A DNA stretch of 64,000 nucleotides from contig NZ_LOAS01000009.1 in NCBI RefSeq assembly GCF_001558155.1, forward strand, positions 124,001-188,000. The letters are read 5' to 3'. The translations under genes were made by a program, and so were the position numbers. Below the pieces are notes generated by a model, which worked only from the letters and a program-made list of their open reading frames with translations, searched no databases and was not told the DNA's origin. Shown in pieces: positions 41,864-51,385 of the stretch (positions within the stretch are counted from its first letter, which is position 1; every line of letters starts with the position of its first letter). Source of the DNA: Aliiruegeria sabulilitoris. Lineage in GTDB: Bacteria; Pseudomonadota; Alphaproteobacteria; Rhodobacterales; Rhodobacteraceae.

Positions 41864-42451
41864 ATGCGCATTTCCGCACCGGTTCGTATCCTGGCCACGG
41901 CACTCATTCTGGCTGCCCCTCTGGCGCAGGCCCAGACCATCGACAGCAGGACGGCGAAAAAAATGCTGTTCGGCACCAGCTCCGATGTGACCCTCGGCCA
42001 GGCCGATCTCATCGATTCCAACGTGGCCAAGGCGATCAAGCAGGCGGGCAAGCAGATTCCCTATTATGGCGCCATCGCGGTATCGCCCGGCGAGCCGACC
42101 TCGTCGAATCTTATGCCGACCATCGGCAACCTGCACAGCGCCGAAAGCGCCCAGAAGGCGGCGCTCGACAATTGCAATGCGCGCCGGACGGTGGGCGGGC
42201 CCTGTGTCGTGATCGCCACCATCACTCCCAAGAGATACAAGGCGCAGCCGCTGACGCTCTCGGTTGGCGCGACCAAGTATTTCGGCAAGGAATATCGCAA
42301 GATGGACGAGCCCAAGGCGATCGCCATATCGCCCTCGACAGGGGCGTTCGGCGCCGATCGCGGGGATGGTGGCAGGGCACTTTCCAAATGCGCGGCGGCC
42401 GCGAAAGCGAAGGGCGGTTCGGATTGCAGGCTTGTCATAGCCGATCAATAA
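41864..42451 (+). CDS. Secreted protein with two DUF4189-like repeats
   Basis: A 195-aa protein with a signal peptide (VRILATALILAAPLAQAQ). Two related units follow: YGAIAVSPGEPTSSN with AQKAALDNCNARR and GGPCVVIATI, and KAIAISPSTGAFGADRGDGG with ALSKCAAAAKAKG and SDCRLVIADQ. Each has an aromatic or Lys start, an Ala-rich helix and paired cysteines, like DUF4189 domains. GAAGGGA lies about 11 bases before the ATG. It is probably periplasmic and disulfide-bonded; function unknown. It lies upstream of hemA but is separated from it by that gene's own regulatory region. Confidence 0.75.
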   Translation: MRISAPVRILATALILAAPLAQAQTIDSRTAKKMLFGTSSDVTLGQADLIDSNVAKAIKQAGKQIPYYGAIAVSPGEPTSSNLMPTIGNLHSAESAQKAALDNCNARRTVGGPCVVIATITPKRYKAQPLTLSVGATKYFGKEYRKMDEPKAIAISPSTGAFGADRGDGGRALSKCAAAAKAKGGSDCRLVIADQ

Positions 42452-42492
42452 GTGCACAAAACATATTCATGTTGTGGAAAGTGAGCGGCAAT

Positions 42493-42506
42493 TTGCGCCA
42501 TATCAA
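42493..42506 (+). promoter_or_regulatory. Fnr/FnrL-type site upstream of hemA
   Basis: TTGCGCCATATCAA matches the Fnr consensus TTGAT-N4-ATCAA at eight of ten positions, with a perfect right half. It is centred about 77 bp before the hemA start. Fnr-type control of hemA is known in Rhodobacter sphaeroides, so oxygen-responsive regulation is likely. Confidence 0.6.
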
Positions 42507-42576
42507 TGTGCGCCGGCGTCGTTAATGTGATCCAACAACATAGAAAAAGCGCGAAAACAGACCGAGGTAACCCCAG

Positions 42577-43812
42577 GTGACGAATAAAACCCGCTACGCC
42601 GCCGCCGTCGAAACAGCTATTTCCAAGCTGCACGAGGAAGGGCGTTACCGCACCTTCATCGATATCGAACGGCGAAAGGGGAACTTCCCGAATGCCGTCT
42701 GGACCAAGCCAGATGGCTCCGAGAAGAACATCACCGTGTGGTGCGGGAACGACTATCTGGGAATGGGCCAGCACCCGGTCGTGCTTGAAGCGATGCAGGA
42801 AGCACTGGAGGCCACCGGTGCAGGATCGGGCGGGACGCGCAATATCTCGGGCACCACGGTCTATCACAAGCGGCTGGAAGCGGAGCTGGCCGACCTGCAC
42901 CGCAAGGAAGCCGCGCTCATCTTCACCTCGGCCTATATCGCCAATGACGCAACGCTCTCGACGCTGCCCAAGCTGCTGCCGGGGCTGATCATCTATTCCG
43001 ACGCGCTCAACCACGCCTCGATGATCGAAGGCGTGCGCCGGAATGGCGGGGCCAAGCGGATCTTCCGGCACAACGACGTGGAACATCTGCGTGCACTTCT
43101 GGAAGCGGACGATCCGGCGGCGCCCAAGCTGATCGCCTTCGAGTCGATCTACTCGATGGATGGCGATTTCGGCCCGATCGAGGCAATCTGCGATCTGGCC
43201 GACGAGTTCGACGCTCTGACCTATATCGACGAGGTGCACGCGGTTGGCATGTACGGCCCGCGCGGCGCCGGTGTCGCCGAGCGCGACGGGCTGATGGGCC
43301 GGCTCGACATCATCAACGGCACGCTGGCCAAGGCCTATGGCGTGATGGGGGGCTATATCGCGGCTTCCGCCAAGATGTGCGACGCGATTCGCTCCTATGC
43401 ACCGGGCTTCATCTTCACCACGTCGCTGCCCCCGGCAGTGGCCGCCGGCGCGGCCGCGTCGGTTCGTCACCTCAAGACGGACCAGGCGCTTCGGGACAAG
43501 CAGCAACTGCATGCGAAGATCCTCAAGACCCGCCTCAAGGCGATGGGCCTGCCGATCATCGATCACGGCTCGCATATCGTTCCGGTGATGGTGGGGGACC
43601 CTGTCCACACCAAGCAATTGTCCGATATGCTGTTGGAAGATTTCGGTATTTACGTCCAGCCGATCAACTTCCCGACAGTGCCGCGGGGCACCGAGCGTCT
43701 GCGTTTCACGCCTTCGCCCGTGCACAGCCCGGACATGCTCGACGGACTGGTGCGCGCGATGGACAACCTCTGGTCGCAATGCGCGTTAAACCGCCAAGAA
43801 CTGTCGGCCTGA
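42577..43812 (+). CDS. hemA: 5-aminolevulinate synthase
   Basis: A 411-aa PLP enzyme that condenses glycine and succinyl-CoA into 5-aminolevulinate, the first step of tetrapyrrole synthesis in alphaproteobacteria. Family blocks are [76 protein letters not shown] (PLP-binding Asp) and the Schiff-base Lys in [16 protein letters not shown]. The GTG start follows GAGG. The Fnr-like site upstream suggests induction at low oxygen. Confidence 0.96.
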   Translation: MTNKTRYAAAVETAISKLHEEGRYRTFIDIERRKGNFPNAVWTKPDGSEKNITVWCGNDYLGMGQHPVVLEAMQEALEATGAGSGGTRNISGTTVYHKRLEAELADLHRKEAALIFTSAYIANDATLSTLPKLLPGLIIYSDALNHASMIEGVRRNGGAKRIFRHNDVEHLRALLEADDPAAPKLIAFESIYSMDGDFGPIEAICDLADEFDALTYIDEVHAVGMYGPRGAGVAERDGLMGRLDIINGTLAKAYGVMGGYIAASAKMCDAIRSYAPGFIFTTSLPPAVAAGAAASVRHLKTDQALRDKQQLHAKILKTRLKAMGLPIIDHGSHIVPVMVGDPVHTKQLSDMLLEDFGIYVQPINFPTVPRGTERLRFTPSPVHSPDMLDGLVRAMDNLWSQCALNRQELSA

Positions 43813-43929
43813 TCTTTCATTAAGTGCATGGTTTCGGAGCCTGTGTTAGGGTTTCTCTAAGGTGTGGTGAGTCGTCGAATCGCTGCATTTACGGGGACAC
43901 AATAAATTGACGCAGACGAGGACGGGCAG

Positions 43930-45237
43930 ATGATTGGGCGCAAGGAACCGCCCAAGGTGGTCGAGGAACAGGCTCCTCCAAAGGGCTTTGACGACTTCGA
44001 TCTTCGCCTTGGCGATGTAATGCGTGGCGAACGTGCGACGATGGGAAAGTCGCTTCTTGACGTTCAGCGCGAACTGAAGATCAAGGCGTCCTTTATCGCC
44101 GCCATCGAGAATGCCGATCCGACCGCGTTCGCAACCCCGGGCTTTGTCGCGGGGTATGTGCGTTCCTATTCCCGTTATCTCGGGCTCGATCCCGAATGGG
44201 CTTTCGAGACCTTTTGCCGTGAAGCCGATTTCGTTTCGGCCTCGACGGCCGACAAGCTGAGCACCCCGCCTGCTTCCAACAAGCCCGTCTATCGCAACCA
44301 GGCAGCGAAAAAGCCTGAAGGCTATAACCCCTTTGCCGACCCGCGTGTCTCCTTCGCGCCGAAATCCTCCGGGCCGCTGGCCAATCTCGAGCCGCGCGCC
44401 ATTGGGTCCACCCTTGTTTTGCTCGCCCTGATCGGGGCTGTGAGCTATGGCGGCTGGTCGGTCCTGCAGGAAATTCAGCGCGTCAGCGTGACACCGGTGG
44501 ACCGGGCACCGACGGCCGTGGCCGTGGTTGACCCGCTGGGCGAAATCACGAACGCCAACGAAACGCCGCCGGCCGAGGTCGTGGTCGCCGAAGGCGCTCC
44601 CGTCGACGCGCTGGAGCGTATCTACCGGCCACAGACGCTGGATGTGCCGGTCATGGTGGCCCGCGATGGACCGATTGCCGCGCTGGACCCGTCGACCGTC
44701 GGGTCCCTGCCGATGTCTGCCAGTGTTCAGTATGATACCGATCCTCGGCGGATGGCCTCTGCTTCGGATGCCGGTGTGCCGGGAACGCCAGCCGGTGCCG
44801 GTCTCGATACCGATATTGACGCCGCCGTGGCTCTGGCACTCGGAGAGACGCCGAACGCGATTCCGCGCGTGACCGAGAATATGCCCGAGGTCATGCTCGT
44901 CGCCGTGCGTCCGGCCTGGGTACGAGTGCGCGCGGCGGATGGCTCCGTGCTGCTGGAGAAAATCCTGAACCCGGGCGATACCTATGTCGTGCCGCAGACC
45001 GAGGGGTCGCCGACCCTGCGGACCGGGGCTGCGGGTGCGCTCTATTTCGCCGTGAACGGGCAGACCTATGGCCCGGCAGGTGCCAACGGCGCCGTGGTGG
45101 ACAAGGTCGCGCTGAATTCGGCCTCCCTCACCGAGACTTATGCCCTTGCCGAGGCCACTGACGGCTCCGACGCCCAGAAGGCCGTCGCGGTGGCACAGGC
45201 GATGCTCTTCCCCGAGACCCCACCCGCCCAGCAGTAA
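43930..45237 (+). CDS. rodZ: RodZ-like HTH membrane protein (DUF4115)
   Basis: A 435-aa inner-membrane protein. A cytoplasmic Xre-type helix-turn-helix (SLLDVQRELKIKASFIAAIE, then FVAGYVRSYSRYLGLDPE) is followed by one TM helix (IGSTLVLLALIGAVSYGGWS), a long flexible Ala/Pro/Thr region, and a C-terminal DUF4115 domain (VRPAWVRVRAADGSVLLEKI; LRTGAAGALYFAVNGQTYG). RodZ links MreB filaments to the membrane and keeps rod shape. The gene precedes ispG, a common order in this group. Confidence 0.92.
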   Translation: MIGRKEPPKVVEEQAPPKGFDDFDLRLGDVMRGERATMGKSLLDVQRELKIKASFIAAIENADPTAFATPGFVAGYVRSYSRYLGLDPEWAFETFCREADFVSASTADKLSTPPASNKPVYRNQAAKKPEGYNPFADPRVSFAPKSSGPLANLEPRAIGSTLVLLALIGAVSYGGWSVLQEIQRVSVTPVDRAPTAVAVVDPLGEITNANETPPAEVVVAEGAPVDALERIYRPQTLDVPVMVARDGPIAALDPSTVGSLPMSASVQYDTDPRRMASASDAGVPGTPAGAGLDTDIDAAVALALGETPNAIPRVTENMPEVMLVAVRPAWVRVRAADGSVLLEKILNPGDTYVVPQTEGSPTLRTGAAGALYFAVNGQTYGPAGANGAVVDKVALNSASLTETYALAEATDGSDAQKAVAVAQAMLFPETPPAQQ

Positions 45238-45379
45238 GCCCCGGGCGGTTCTGCCGGTCGGCAGGAAATCCGGGTTGCTGTCTGATACCACGAATGTGAC
45301 GGTTGATATTCGCCGCCATGTTGCTCCTATGCGACTGTCGTCCTAGATAGGGCGCGAAACGCAGGACCGGAGGCCAGAG

Positions 45380-46507
45380 ATGTCCATCAATCACGTGCGC
45401 CCGTGGCGGAACATCTATCGGCGTGAAAGCCGGCAGATCTCGGTTGGCTCGGTAAAGGTCGGCGGCGATGCGCCGATCTCGGTCCAGACGATGACCAACA
45501 CGCTCACGACCGATGTGGCCGCGACCGTGGCGCAGGTGCAGGCCGCGGCCGAAGCCGGCGCCGATATCGTTCGCGTCTCGACGCCGGACGAGGCCAGTGC
45601 GCGGGCGCTGAAGGAAATCGTGGCCGAGAGCCCGGTGCCGATCGTGGCCGACATCCATTTCCATTACAAACGCGCCATCGAGGCGGCGGAGAGTGGTGCT
45701 GCCTGCCTGCGGATCAACCCGGGCAATATCGGCGACGAGAGCCGGGTGCGCGAGGTGATCGCGGCGGCAAAGGATCACGGCTGCTCCATCCGCATCGGCG
45801 TCAATGCCGGCAGCCTCGAAAAGCACCTGCTGGAGAAATACGGCGAGCCTTGCCCGGACGCGATGGTCGAGAGCGGGCTGGAGCATATTCGCATCCTGCA
45901 GGACCATGATTTCCACGAGTTCAAGATCTCGGTGAAGGCCTCGGACGTGTTCATGTCGGCGACGGCCTATCAGCAGTTGGCCGAACAGACCGACGCACCG
46001 ATCCACCTCGGCATCACCGAGGCGGGTGGCTTGATGTCCGGCACGGTGAAATCGGCGATTGGCCTTGGCAATCTGCTCTGGATGGGCATCGGCGACACGT
46101 TGCGCGTGAGCCTCTCGGCCGACCCGGTCGAGGAGGTCAAGATGGGCTTCGAGATCCTGAAATCGCTCGGGCTGCGCCATCGCGGGGTGAATATCATCTC
46201 CTGTCCGTCCTGTGCCCGGCAGGGTTTCGACGTGATCAAGACGGTCGAGGCGCTGGAAAAACGGCTCGAACATGTGAAGACGCCGATGAGCCTGTCTATC
46301 ATCGGCTGCGTGGTGAACGGGCCGGGAGAAGCGCTGATGACCGATGTCGGCTTTACCGGCGGCGGTGCCGGCAGCGGGATGGTTTACCTGGCCGGCAAGC
46401 AGAGCCACAAGCTGTCGAACGAACAGATGATCGATCACATCGTCGAGCAGGTCGAGAAAAAGGCCGCCGAGATCGAGGCACAGGCCGGGGCCGAGGCGGC
46501 GGAGTAA
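45380..46507 (+). CDS. ispG: 4-hydroxy-3-methylbut-2-en-1-yl diphosphate synthase (IspG)
   Basis: A 375-aa [4Fe-4S] enzyme of the MEP isoprenoid pathway that turns MEcPP into HMBPP. The TIM-barrel part shows [20 protein letters not shown] and [20 protein letters not shown], and [10 protein letters not shown]. The cluster cysteines are in [11 protein letters not shown] and [11 protein letters not shown]. Length fits the bacterial type that uses flavodoxin or ferredoxin. GGAGG precedes the ATG. Confidence 0.96.
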   Translation: MSINHVRPWRNIYRRESRQISVGSVKVGGDAPISVQTMTNTLTTDVAATVAQVQAAAEAGADIVRVSTPDEASARALKEIVAESPVPIVADIHFHYKRAIEAAESGAACLRINPGNIGDESRVREVIAAAKDHGCSIRIGVNAGSLEKHLLEKYGEPCPDAMVESGLEHIRILQDHDFHEFKISVKASDVFMSATAYQQLAEQTDAPIHLGITEAGGLMSGTVKSAIGLGNLLWMGIGDTLRVSLSADPVEEVKMGFEILKSLGLRHRGVNIISCPSCARQGFDVIKTVEALEKRLEHVKTPMSLSIIGCVVNGPGEALMTDVGFTGGGAGSGMVYLAGKQSHKLSNEQMIDHIVEQVEKKAAEIEAQAGAEAAE

Positions 46508-46531
46508 CGCTGGCGAGAGGGCAGAGCGCTG

Positions 46532-46548
46532 AGCCCGGCGCGCGGGCT
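46532..46548 (+). terminator. Weak terminator-like hairpin after ispG
   Basis: AGCCCG and CGGGCT form a 6-bp stem with a five-base loop 24 bp after the ispG stop. No T run follows, so termination would be inefficient or Rho-assisted. Confidence 0.35.
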
Positions 46549-46746
46549 TGCGGAGCACAAATACTTTCGGCCCGCCGGTAACCCGAGCTCGGACGCTGCT
46601 TCTCGTCGAGCAGGCGGCACAGCCTCACCTCTGTCGGGCGGATTCCATGTCCGCTTGAGCCTCATCAAGGCAAGATCGCAGCATTCGGGGTAGTCTGGCG
46701 ACCGCAAAACCTTTGAGTTCATCTCCAACGCCCAAGGGGTGAGTGC

Positions 46747-47667
46747 ATGCGGGGCCAGTTCGTTTTCCTCATCGCGACAATTGCCGCTGTACTGGGGTTT
46801 CCAGTCGCCCAGGCCGAGAGTCAGGTCACAGTCGAGGCGCGCCTGGCGCCAGGTCAGCCCACCGCGATCATGGCGCATCGAAGTGCCGAGATCGGGGGGC
46901 TGCCCGAGAACTCATTGGCATGGATTGAGGGTGCAATCGCCCGGGGGGTCGATCTGGTGCATATCAATCCCCAGTTGACCGCAGATGACAGATATATCCT
47001 TATGCACGACCACAGTTTGAACCGGATGACCAATGTGGTGGATGTATTTCCCGATGGCCCGCCGAACGGCCCCACAAGGGAGCAACGGGGCGGTAAGGAC
47101 TACGTTCGCGACTATACTCTCGCGGAGATCAAGAAGCTCCAGCTTGTCACGGACGATGAGGGCGCATCGCATCCGGTCCCCACGCTTCAGGAGGCGCTCG
47201 ATCTCGCGGAAGGCAGGGTGCTGGTTGCGATCGGGCTCAAGTCCTACGAGGTGGAGAGCCTGGCGAGGGCGCTGGAGGGACACGATAAGCGGACCCTTCT
47301 CTTGTGGGAACTCTTCTATTCAGGCACCGATCAGAGCAAGTTGAAAGCCGCAACGGATGCCACCGGGATTGGGGCCGTGGTCGTTCTGTTCCGGTCTCGC
47401 GACTACCTGGCGGATCTCGAACAGATCGTTGGGCAGATGGGAACAGACCTGAGGATGATCAGCGTTGTAAGCGCCGGGCTGACCCCGTCCTTTCTTGATC
47501 GCATGACCGCGTTGGGCCTGCCGCTGATGATATCGGGCTGGAACGGGCCGGAAGATCGGGCCCTCTTGAATGAGGCCGACATTGCCCCGTGGAAGGCGGC
47601 GCTTGAGGTTGGCCTCGTGGCATCGACGGACTACCCGGAACTGCTCTTGTACGCATTGGGGCGATAG
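46747..47667 (+). CDS. Glycerophosphodiester phosphodiesterase-like protein with altered active site
   Basis: A 306-aa secreted protein (signal MRGQFVFLIATIAAVLGFPV, AQA cleavage). The fold is that of GDPD enzymes: IMAHRSAEIGGLPENSLAWI, then VHINPQLTADDRYILMHDHS and LNRMTN. The catalytic His residues (H44 and H87) remain. The usual metal ligands E-x-D in ELDVQLT are here H72 and N74, and the Glu of the next strand (IEIK type) is G163 in AIGLKSY. The enzyme would therefore lack the normal Ca/Mg site. It may be a pseudoenzyme or use a different mechanism. It stands alone. Confidence 0.82.
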   Translation: MRGQFVFLIATIAAVLGFPVAQAESQVTVEARLAPGQPTAIMAHRSAEIGGLPENSLAWIEGAIARGVDLVHINPQLTADDRYILMHDHSLNRMTNVVDVFPDGPPNGPTREQRGGKDYVRDYTLAEIKKLQLVTDDEGASHPVPTLQEALDLAEGRVLVAIGLKSYEVESLARALEGHDKRTLLLWELFYSGTDQSKLKAATDATGIGAVVVLFRSRDYLADLEQIVGQMGTDLRMISVVSAGLTPSFLDRMTALGLPLMISGWNGPEDRALLNEADIAPWKAALEVGLVASTDYPELLLYALGR

Positions 47668-47728
47668 GGTCTCTGCATCCGAGACCGGACGGCCGCGTGC
47701 ATTCCTGAAAAAGACAAGGCCTCGGATT

Positions 47729-47771
47729 GCGGAACGGACGCTGTTGCAACGTTGATCAACGTCCGTTCCGC
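47729..47771. terminator. 12-bp inverted repeat between convergent genes
   Basis: GCGGAACGGACG and CGTCCGTTCCGC are perfect inverted arms 19 bases apart. The loop itself contains the palindromes GTTGCAAC and GTTGATCAAC. It lies between two 3' ends and could stop transcription from both; no T run is present. Confidence 0.5.
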
Positions 47772-47817
47772 GCAAACAGAGGGGCCGGGTTTGGCGAAGT
47801 CCGGCCTGTGTGGCCGG

Positions 47818-48567
47818 TCAGCCGCCTTCGCGGACGGCCTCAACGACCTGCTGCATGCCCGCATAGGGCAGGTAGCCGCGCAGGAGTTGATCGCCAACGA
47901 CGAAGGTCGGTGTGCCCGAAATCTGGAGCCGCTGCGCCAGCGCGTGGTTCGCGGCGATGATCGCATCCACTTCGGGGCTCTCCATTTGCGCCAGAATCGC
48001 GTCGCCATCGAGGTCGAGATCGGAGGCGAGCGCCTTGACCGAGACCGGGTTCACCTCGCCACGGAAGGATATGAGCGAATCGTGGACCGCCTTGTAGGCG
48101 TCGTCGCCAAGTGCCAGTTTCGTGGCCAGCGCCATGCGGGTCGAGGCGACCGATTGTTCGCCCAGGATCGGGAATTCCTTGAGGATCAGGCGGATATTGC
48201 CGTCATCCGACACCAGTTGGCTGACCTCCGGAAAGGCCTTGCGGCAATAGGAGCAGCGGTAGTCGACGAACTCGACGATGGTCACGTCGCCGTCGGGATT
48301 GCCGCCAATCCAGCTCGATCCGTCCTCGAAGAGATCGGCGGCATTGGCCTGAACCAGGGACACGTCATTGGCGGCCTGCGCGTCCTCCTGACGCTGCTCC
48401 AGAACCGCGACGGCCTCCATGATTATTTCCGGGTTTTCCAACAGGTAGTCCCGCACCTCGGCACGAAACGCCTCGCGCTCGGCGTCGTTCATCGCGTTCA
48501 GGTCGAGCGCCGAAGCGGGCAGGGCAAGGCCCGCGGCCAGCACTGCGGCGGGGAGGAGAGATTTCAT
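47818..48567 (-). CDS. DsbA-family periplasmic thiol-disulfide protein
   Basis: A 249-aa periplasmic protein. A signal peptide (LLPAAVLAAGLALPASA) is followed by a helical N-terminal segment (YLLENPEIIMEAVAVLEQRQ), as in ScsC/Com1-like members. The thioredoxin fold has VEFVDYRCSYCRKAFPEV (CxxC redox site) and the cis-Pro loop in SGTPTFVVGDQLLRGY. It probably acts as a disulfide oxidase or isomerase of exported proteins. AAGGA precedes the ATG. Confidence 0.92.
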   Translation of the reverse strand: MKSLLPAAVLAAGLALPASALDLNAMNDAEREAFRAEVRDYLLENPEIIMEAVAVLEQRQEDAQAANDVSLVQANAADLFEDGSSWIGGNPDGDVTIVEFVDYRCSYCRKAFPEVSQLVSDDGNIRLILKEFPILGEQSVASTRMALATKLALGDDAYKAVHDSLISFRGEVNPVSVKALASDLDLDGDAILAQMESPEVDAIIAANHALAQRLQISGTPTFVVGDQLLRGYLPYAGMQQVVEAVREGG

Positions 48568-48851
48568 TTGCGGGTCTTCCTTTTCTCTTGGATCTCTGTG
48601 GCCTTCAGGATGCCATTTTCAGGGCGCCTGCTCATGGAGCGGCAGGGAAGTCTCCCCACGGGGCATTTGGCACGAATGGTCACGTCCTTCAACTGTGCCG
48701 GATGCGGTGCAGGATTGCGCCCTGGCTGGACCCCACGGCATCGCCCGCGCGGACGCCCGCAACGTGATGGTCCCGAATGCCCTGCCAGCTGCCATTGACT
48801 GCCCCGGTGTCGATTGAAATACGCATTGGGCGACAGAGTAAGGAGAAAGCG

Positions 48852-49991
48852 ATGCGCGCATCAAGGCGAAGCGAGGTCGATCCCTTCATCGTGATGGACG
48901 TGATGGAGGCCGCGCGGCAGGCAGAGGCCGCCGGGCGCAGCATCATCCACATGGAGGTCGGCCAGCCCGGCACGCCGGCACCCGCCCGTGCGCGGGCGGC
49001 ACTGGCCACCGCGCTGGAGGCCGATCCGCTGGGCTATACCGTGGCGCTCGGCCTTCCGGCGCTGCGCCAGCGCATCGCGCAACTCTACAAGGACTGGTAC
49101 GGGCTGGATCTGAACCCGGAGCGGGTGATCGTCACGCCGGGCTCCTCCGGAGCTTTCCTGCTTGCCTTCACCGCCCTGTTCGAAGCGGGAGACCGTGTTG
49201 GGCTTGGCGAGCCGGGCTATCCTTCCTACCGGCAGATCCTCAAGGCGCTCAGCCTTGAGCCGGTCGGGCTGCCCACTTCGCTGGAGAACCGGTTGCAGCC
49301 CGTGCCGGAGGACGTGCCGGCAGATCTCGCTGGGCTGATCGTCGCCTCGCCGGCCAATCCGTCCGGCACGATGCTGTCCACGGAGGCGTTGCGCGCGCTG
49401 ATCGAACGCGCAGCCGAGATCGGCGCTGCTTTCGTCTCCGACGAGATCTATCACGGCATCCAATACGAGGGTCGGGCCGTCTCGGCGCTGGAAATCAGCG
49501 ACGATGTCTGCGTCATCAACTCTTTTTCCAAGTATTTCTCCATGACCGGTTGGCGCGTCGGCTGGATGGTAGTGCCCGAGGCCGAGGTGCGCCGTTACGA
49601 ACGGCTGGCGCAGAACATGTTCATCTGCCCGCCTCATGTCAGCCAGGTCGCTGCCCTGGCCGCGATGGATTGCGATGTGGAGCTGCAGGCCAATCTCGCG
49701 GCCTATTCCGAGAACCGCCGCCTTATGCTCGAAGGTTTGCCGCGCGCCGGTTTCGACCGTATCGCGCCGCCCGATGGCGCATTCTATGTCTATGCCGACG
49801 TGTCCGACCTGACCCGGGACAGCCTCGCCTTCAGCCGCGAGATCCTGGCCGAGGCCGGCGTCGCCTTGACTCCGGGGCTTGATTTCGACCCGAAGCGCGG
49901 ACATGGGACGCTGCGCTTCTCTTATGCGCGCGCCACCTGCGATATCGCCGAAGGGCTGGAACGACTGCGGGACTTCATGAGCCGCCGCTGA
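48852..49991 (+). CDS. Class I/II PLP-dependent aminotransferase
   Basis: A 379-aa cytoplasmic enzyme of the aspartate-aminotransferase fold. It shows HMEVGQPGTPAPA, VTPGSSGAFLLAFTALFEAG, SPANPSGTMLS (PLP-binding Asn), AFVSDEIYHGIQYEG (Asp/Tyr), and the PLP Lys in NSFSKYFSMTGWRVGWMV. The C-terminal carboxylate Arg is in GTLRFSYA. AAGGAGAAAGCG precedes the ATG. Amino-acid specificity cannot be read from sequence. Confidence 0.92.
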   Translation: MRASRRSEVDPFIVMDVMEAARQAEAAGRSIIHMEVGQPGTPAPARARAALATALEADPLGYTVALGLPALRQRIAQLYKDWYGLDLNPERVIVTPGSSGAFLLAFTALFEAGDRVGLGEPGYPSYRQILKALSLEPVGLPTSLENRLQPVPEDVPADLAGLIVASPANPSGTMLSTEALRALIERAAEIGAAFVSDEIYHGIQYEGRAVSALEISDDVCVINSFSKYFSMTGWRVGWMVVPEAEVRRYERLAQNMFICPPHVSQVAALAAMDCDVELQANLAAYSENRRLMLEGLPRAGFDRIAPPDGAFYVYADVSDLTRDSLAFSREILAEAGVALTPGLDFDPKRGHGTLRFSYARATCDIAEGLERLRDFMSRR

Positions 49992-49997
49992 CGAACC

Positions 49998-50022
49998 GCC
50001 ACGCAGTGGCGCCACCGCCGCG
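49998..50022 (+). repeat. 3' UTR hairpin element, copy 1
   Basis: GCCAC-GCA-GTGGC followed by GCCACCGCCG starts seven bases after the aminotransferase stop. A second copy with a compensated base pair follows the PBP1A gene. Confidence 0.5.
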
Positions 50023-50179
50023 CGGGGCGAGATGGGACCGTGACCGCGCAAGCGGACGCGGTCTCGTCGTTGGCCCGGCGGCATCCTCCCTTCTCTGGGC
50101 TGCACCGAACAGTGCCGTTTGCCTTCATGTGTCGCTCCGCCTATGGTCGCCGCAAACAGGGGCCAACCCGAGCAGCAAT

Positions 50180-51385
50180 ATGAAACGCCTCCTCGCAATT
50201 CTTGCCGTAGTGATAGTGTGTCTGCCTCTCGCTTCCGTGGCGCAGGGGCTTTTCGCCGTTGCGCGGCTCGATTCGGAGCGTTCCGAGATCGTGAGCCACC
50301 CGGACGGATTCGACCTCGTTCTTACCCTCAGCCAGCCCATTCCCTACAAGGTGACGACGCTGGCCGATCCGTCGCGCCTCGTCATCGATTTCCGCGAAGC
50401 CGATTTCGGCTCTCTGCGCGGCGGGGATCTCGGGGTCAGCCCGGCGGTCACGGCCGTGCGGCACGGCCTGATCCAGGCTGGCTGGTCCCGCATGGTGGTC
50501 GATCTCGACGGACCCTACGCCGTCCAGTCGGCCGGGATGGAGACGGAAAGTACGGACGGCTCGGCACGTATCGAGATTGTCCTGCGCGAGACCGACCCGA
50601 CCAGTTTTGCCGCGCATGCCGGCCCTTCGATCCAGGCCGCGCCGCCGGCGATCGAACCTGCCGCGCGCGGCCCCGATGACGGCGTGCTGACGGTTGTCAT
50701 CGATCCCGGCCACGGGGGGATCGATCCCGGCGCCGTGCGTGGCGATGTGCACGAGGCCGATCTGGTGCTGAGTTTCGCGCTCGAATTGCGCGATGCGCTT
50801 CTGCGCGCCGAGGGGTTCGACGCTATTCTGACCCGCACCAAGGATGAGTTCGTCTCGCTTGAGGCGCGCATCGATGTGGCCCGGCGCGCGAACGGCGAAG
50901 TGCTTTTGTCGCTGCATGCCGATGCTGTGAGCGAGGGGATCGCCCGCGGCGCCCAGATCTATACGCTGTCCGAGGAGGCCTCCTCTGCAGCCTCGGCAAA
51001 GCTGGCCGAACGTCACGACCGGGCCGATCTGCTCGCCGGGGTCGATCTCTCTGGACAGGATGACGAGGTCGCACGGGTGCTGATGTCGATCGCCCGGACC
51101 GAGACCAGCCCGCGTACCGATGCACTGGCCGAGGCGCTGCTGGAGGGGTTCCGGAAGGCGGATGTCCGGCTGCACAAGCGGCCACTTGAACAGGCGGCCT
51201 TCTCGGTGCTGAAGGCGCCGGATATCCCCTCCGTCCTGATCGAGATCGGTTTCATGTCGAGCCCGAAAGAGCTGGAAAAGCTGCAGAATCCGGAATGGCG
51301 GGCAGCCGCACAAGGGGCCATCGTGGACGCGCTCAAGGCGTGGGATGCGCAGGACCGCGCCCGCGCCGCCGTCAAACGTCAGTAG
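50180..51385 (+). CDS. N-acetylmuramoyl-L-alanine amidase (AmiC-like)
   Basis: A 401-aa periplasmic enzyme that cleaves the amide bond between MurNAc and the peptide stem, needed for cell separation. A signal peptide (LLAILAVVIVCLPLASVAQG) is followed by an AMIN domain (about 25-135, LVIDFREADF), then the zinc Amidase_3 domain: VIDPGHGGIDPGA (zinc His), VHEADLVLSFALELRDALL (zinc Glu), VLLSLHADAV (zinc His) and SVLIEIGFMSSPKELEKL (catalytic Glu). Its 3' end overlaps the convergent methyltransferase gene by 14 bp. Confidence 0.94.
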   Translation: MKRLLAILAVVIVCLPLASVAQGLFAVARLDSERSEIVSHPDGFDLVLTLSQPIPYKVTTLADPSRLVIDFREADFGSLRGGDLGVSPAVTAVRHGLIQAGWSRMVVDLDGPYAVQSAGMETESTDGSARIEIVLRETDPTSFAAHAGPSIQAAPPAIEPAARGPDDGVLTVVIDPGHGGIDPGAVRGDVHEADLVLSFALELRDALLRAEGFDAILTRTKDEFVSLEARIDVARRANGEVLLSLHADAVSEGIARGAQIYTLSEEASSAASAKLAERHDRADLLAGVDLSGQDDEVARVLMSIARTETSPRTDALAEALLEGFRKADVRLHKRPLEQAAFSVLKAPDIPSVLIEIGFMSSPKELEKLQNPEWRAAAQGAIVDALKAWDAQDRARAAVKRQ

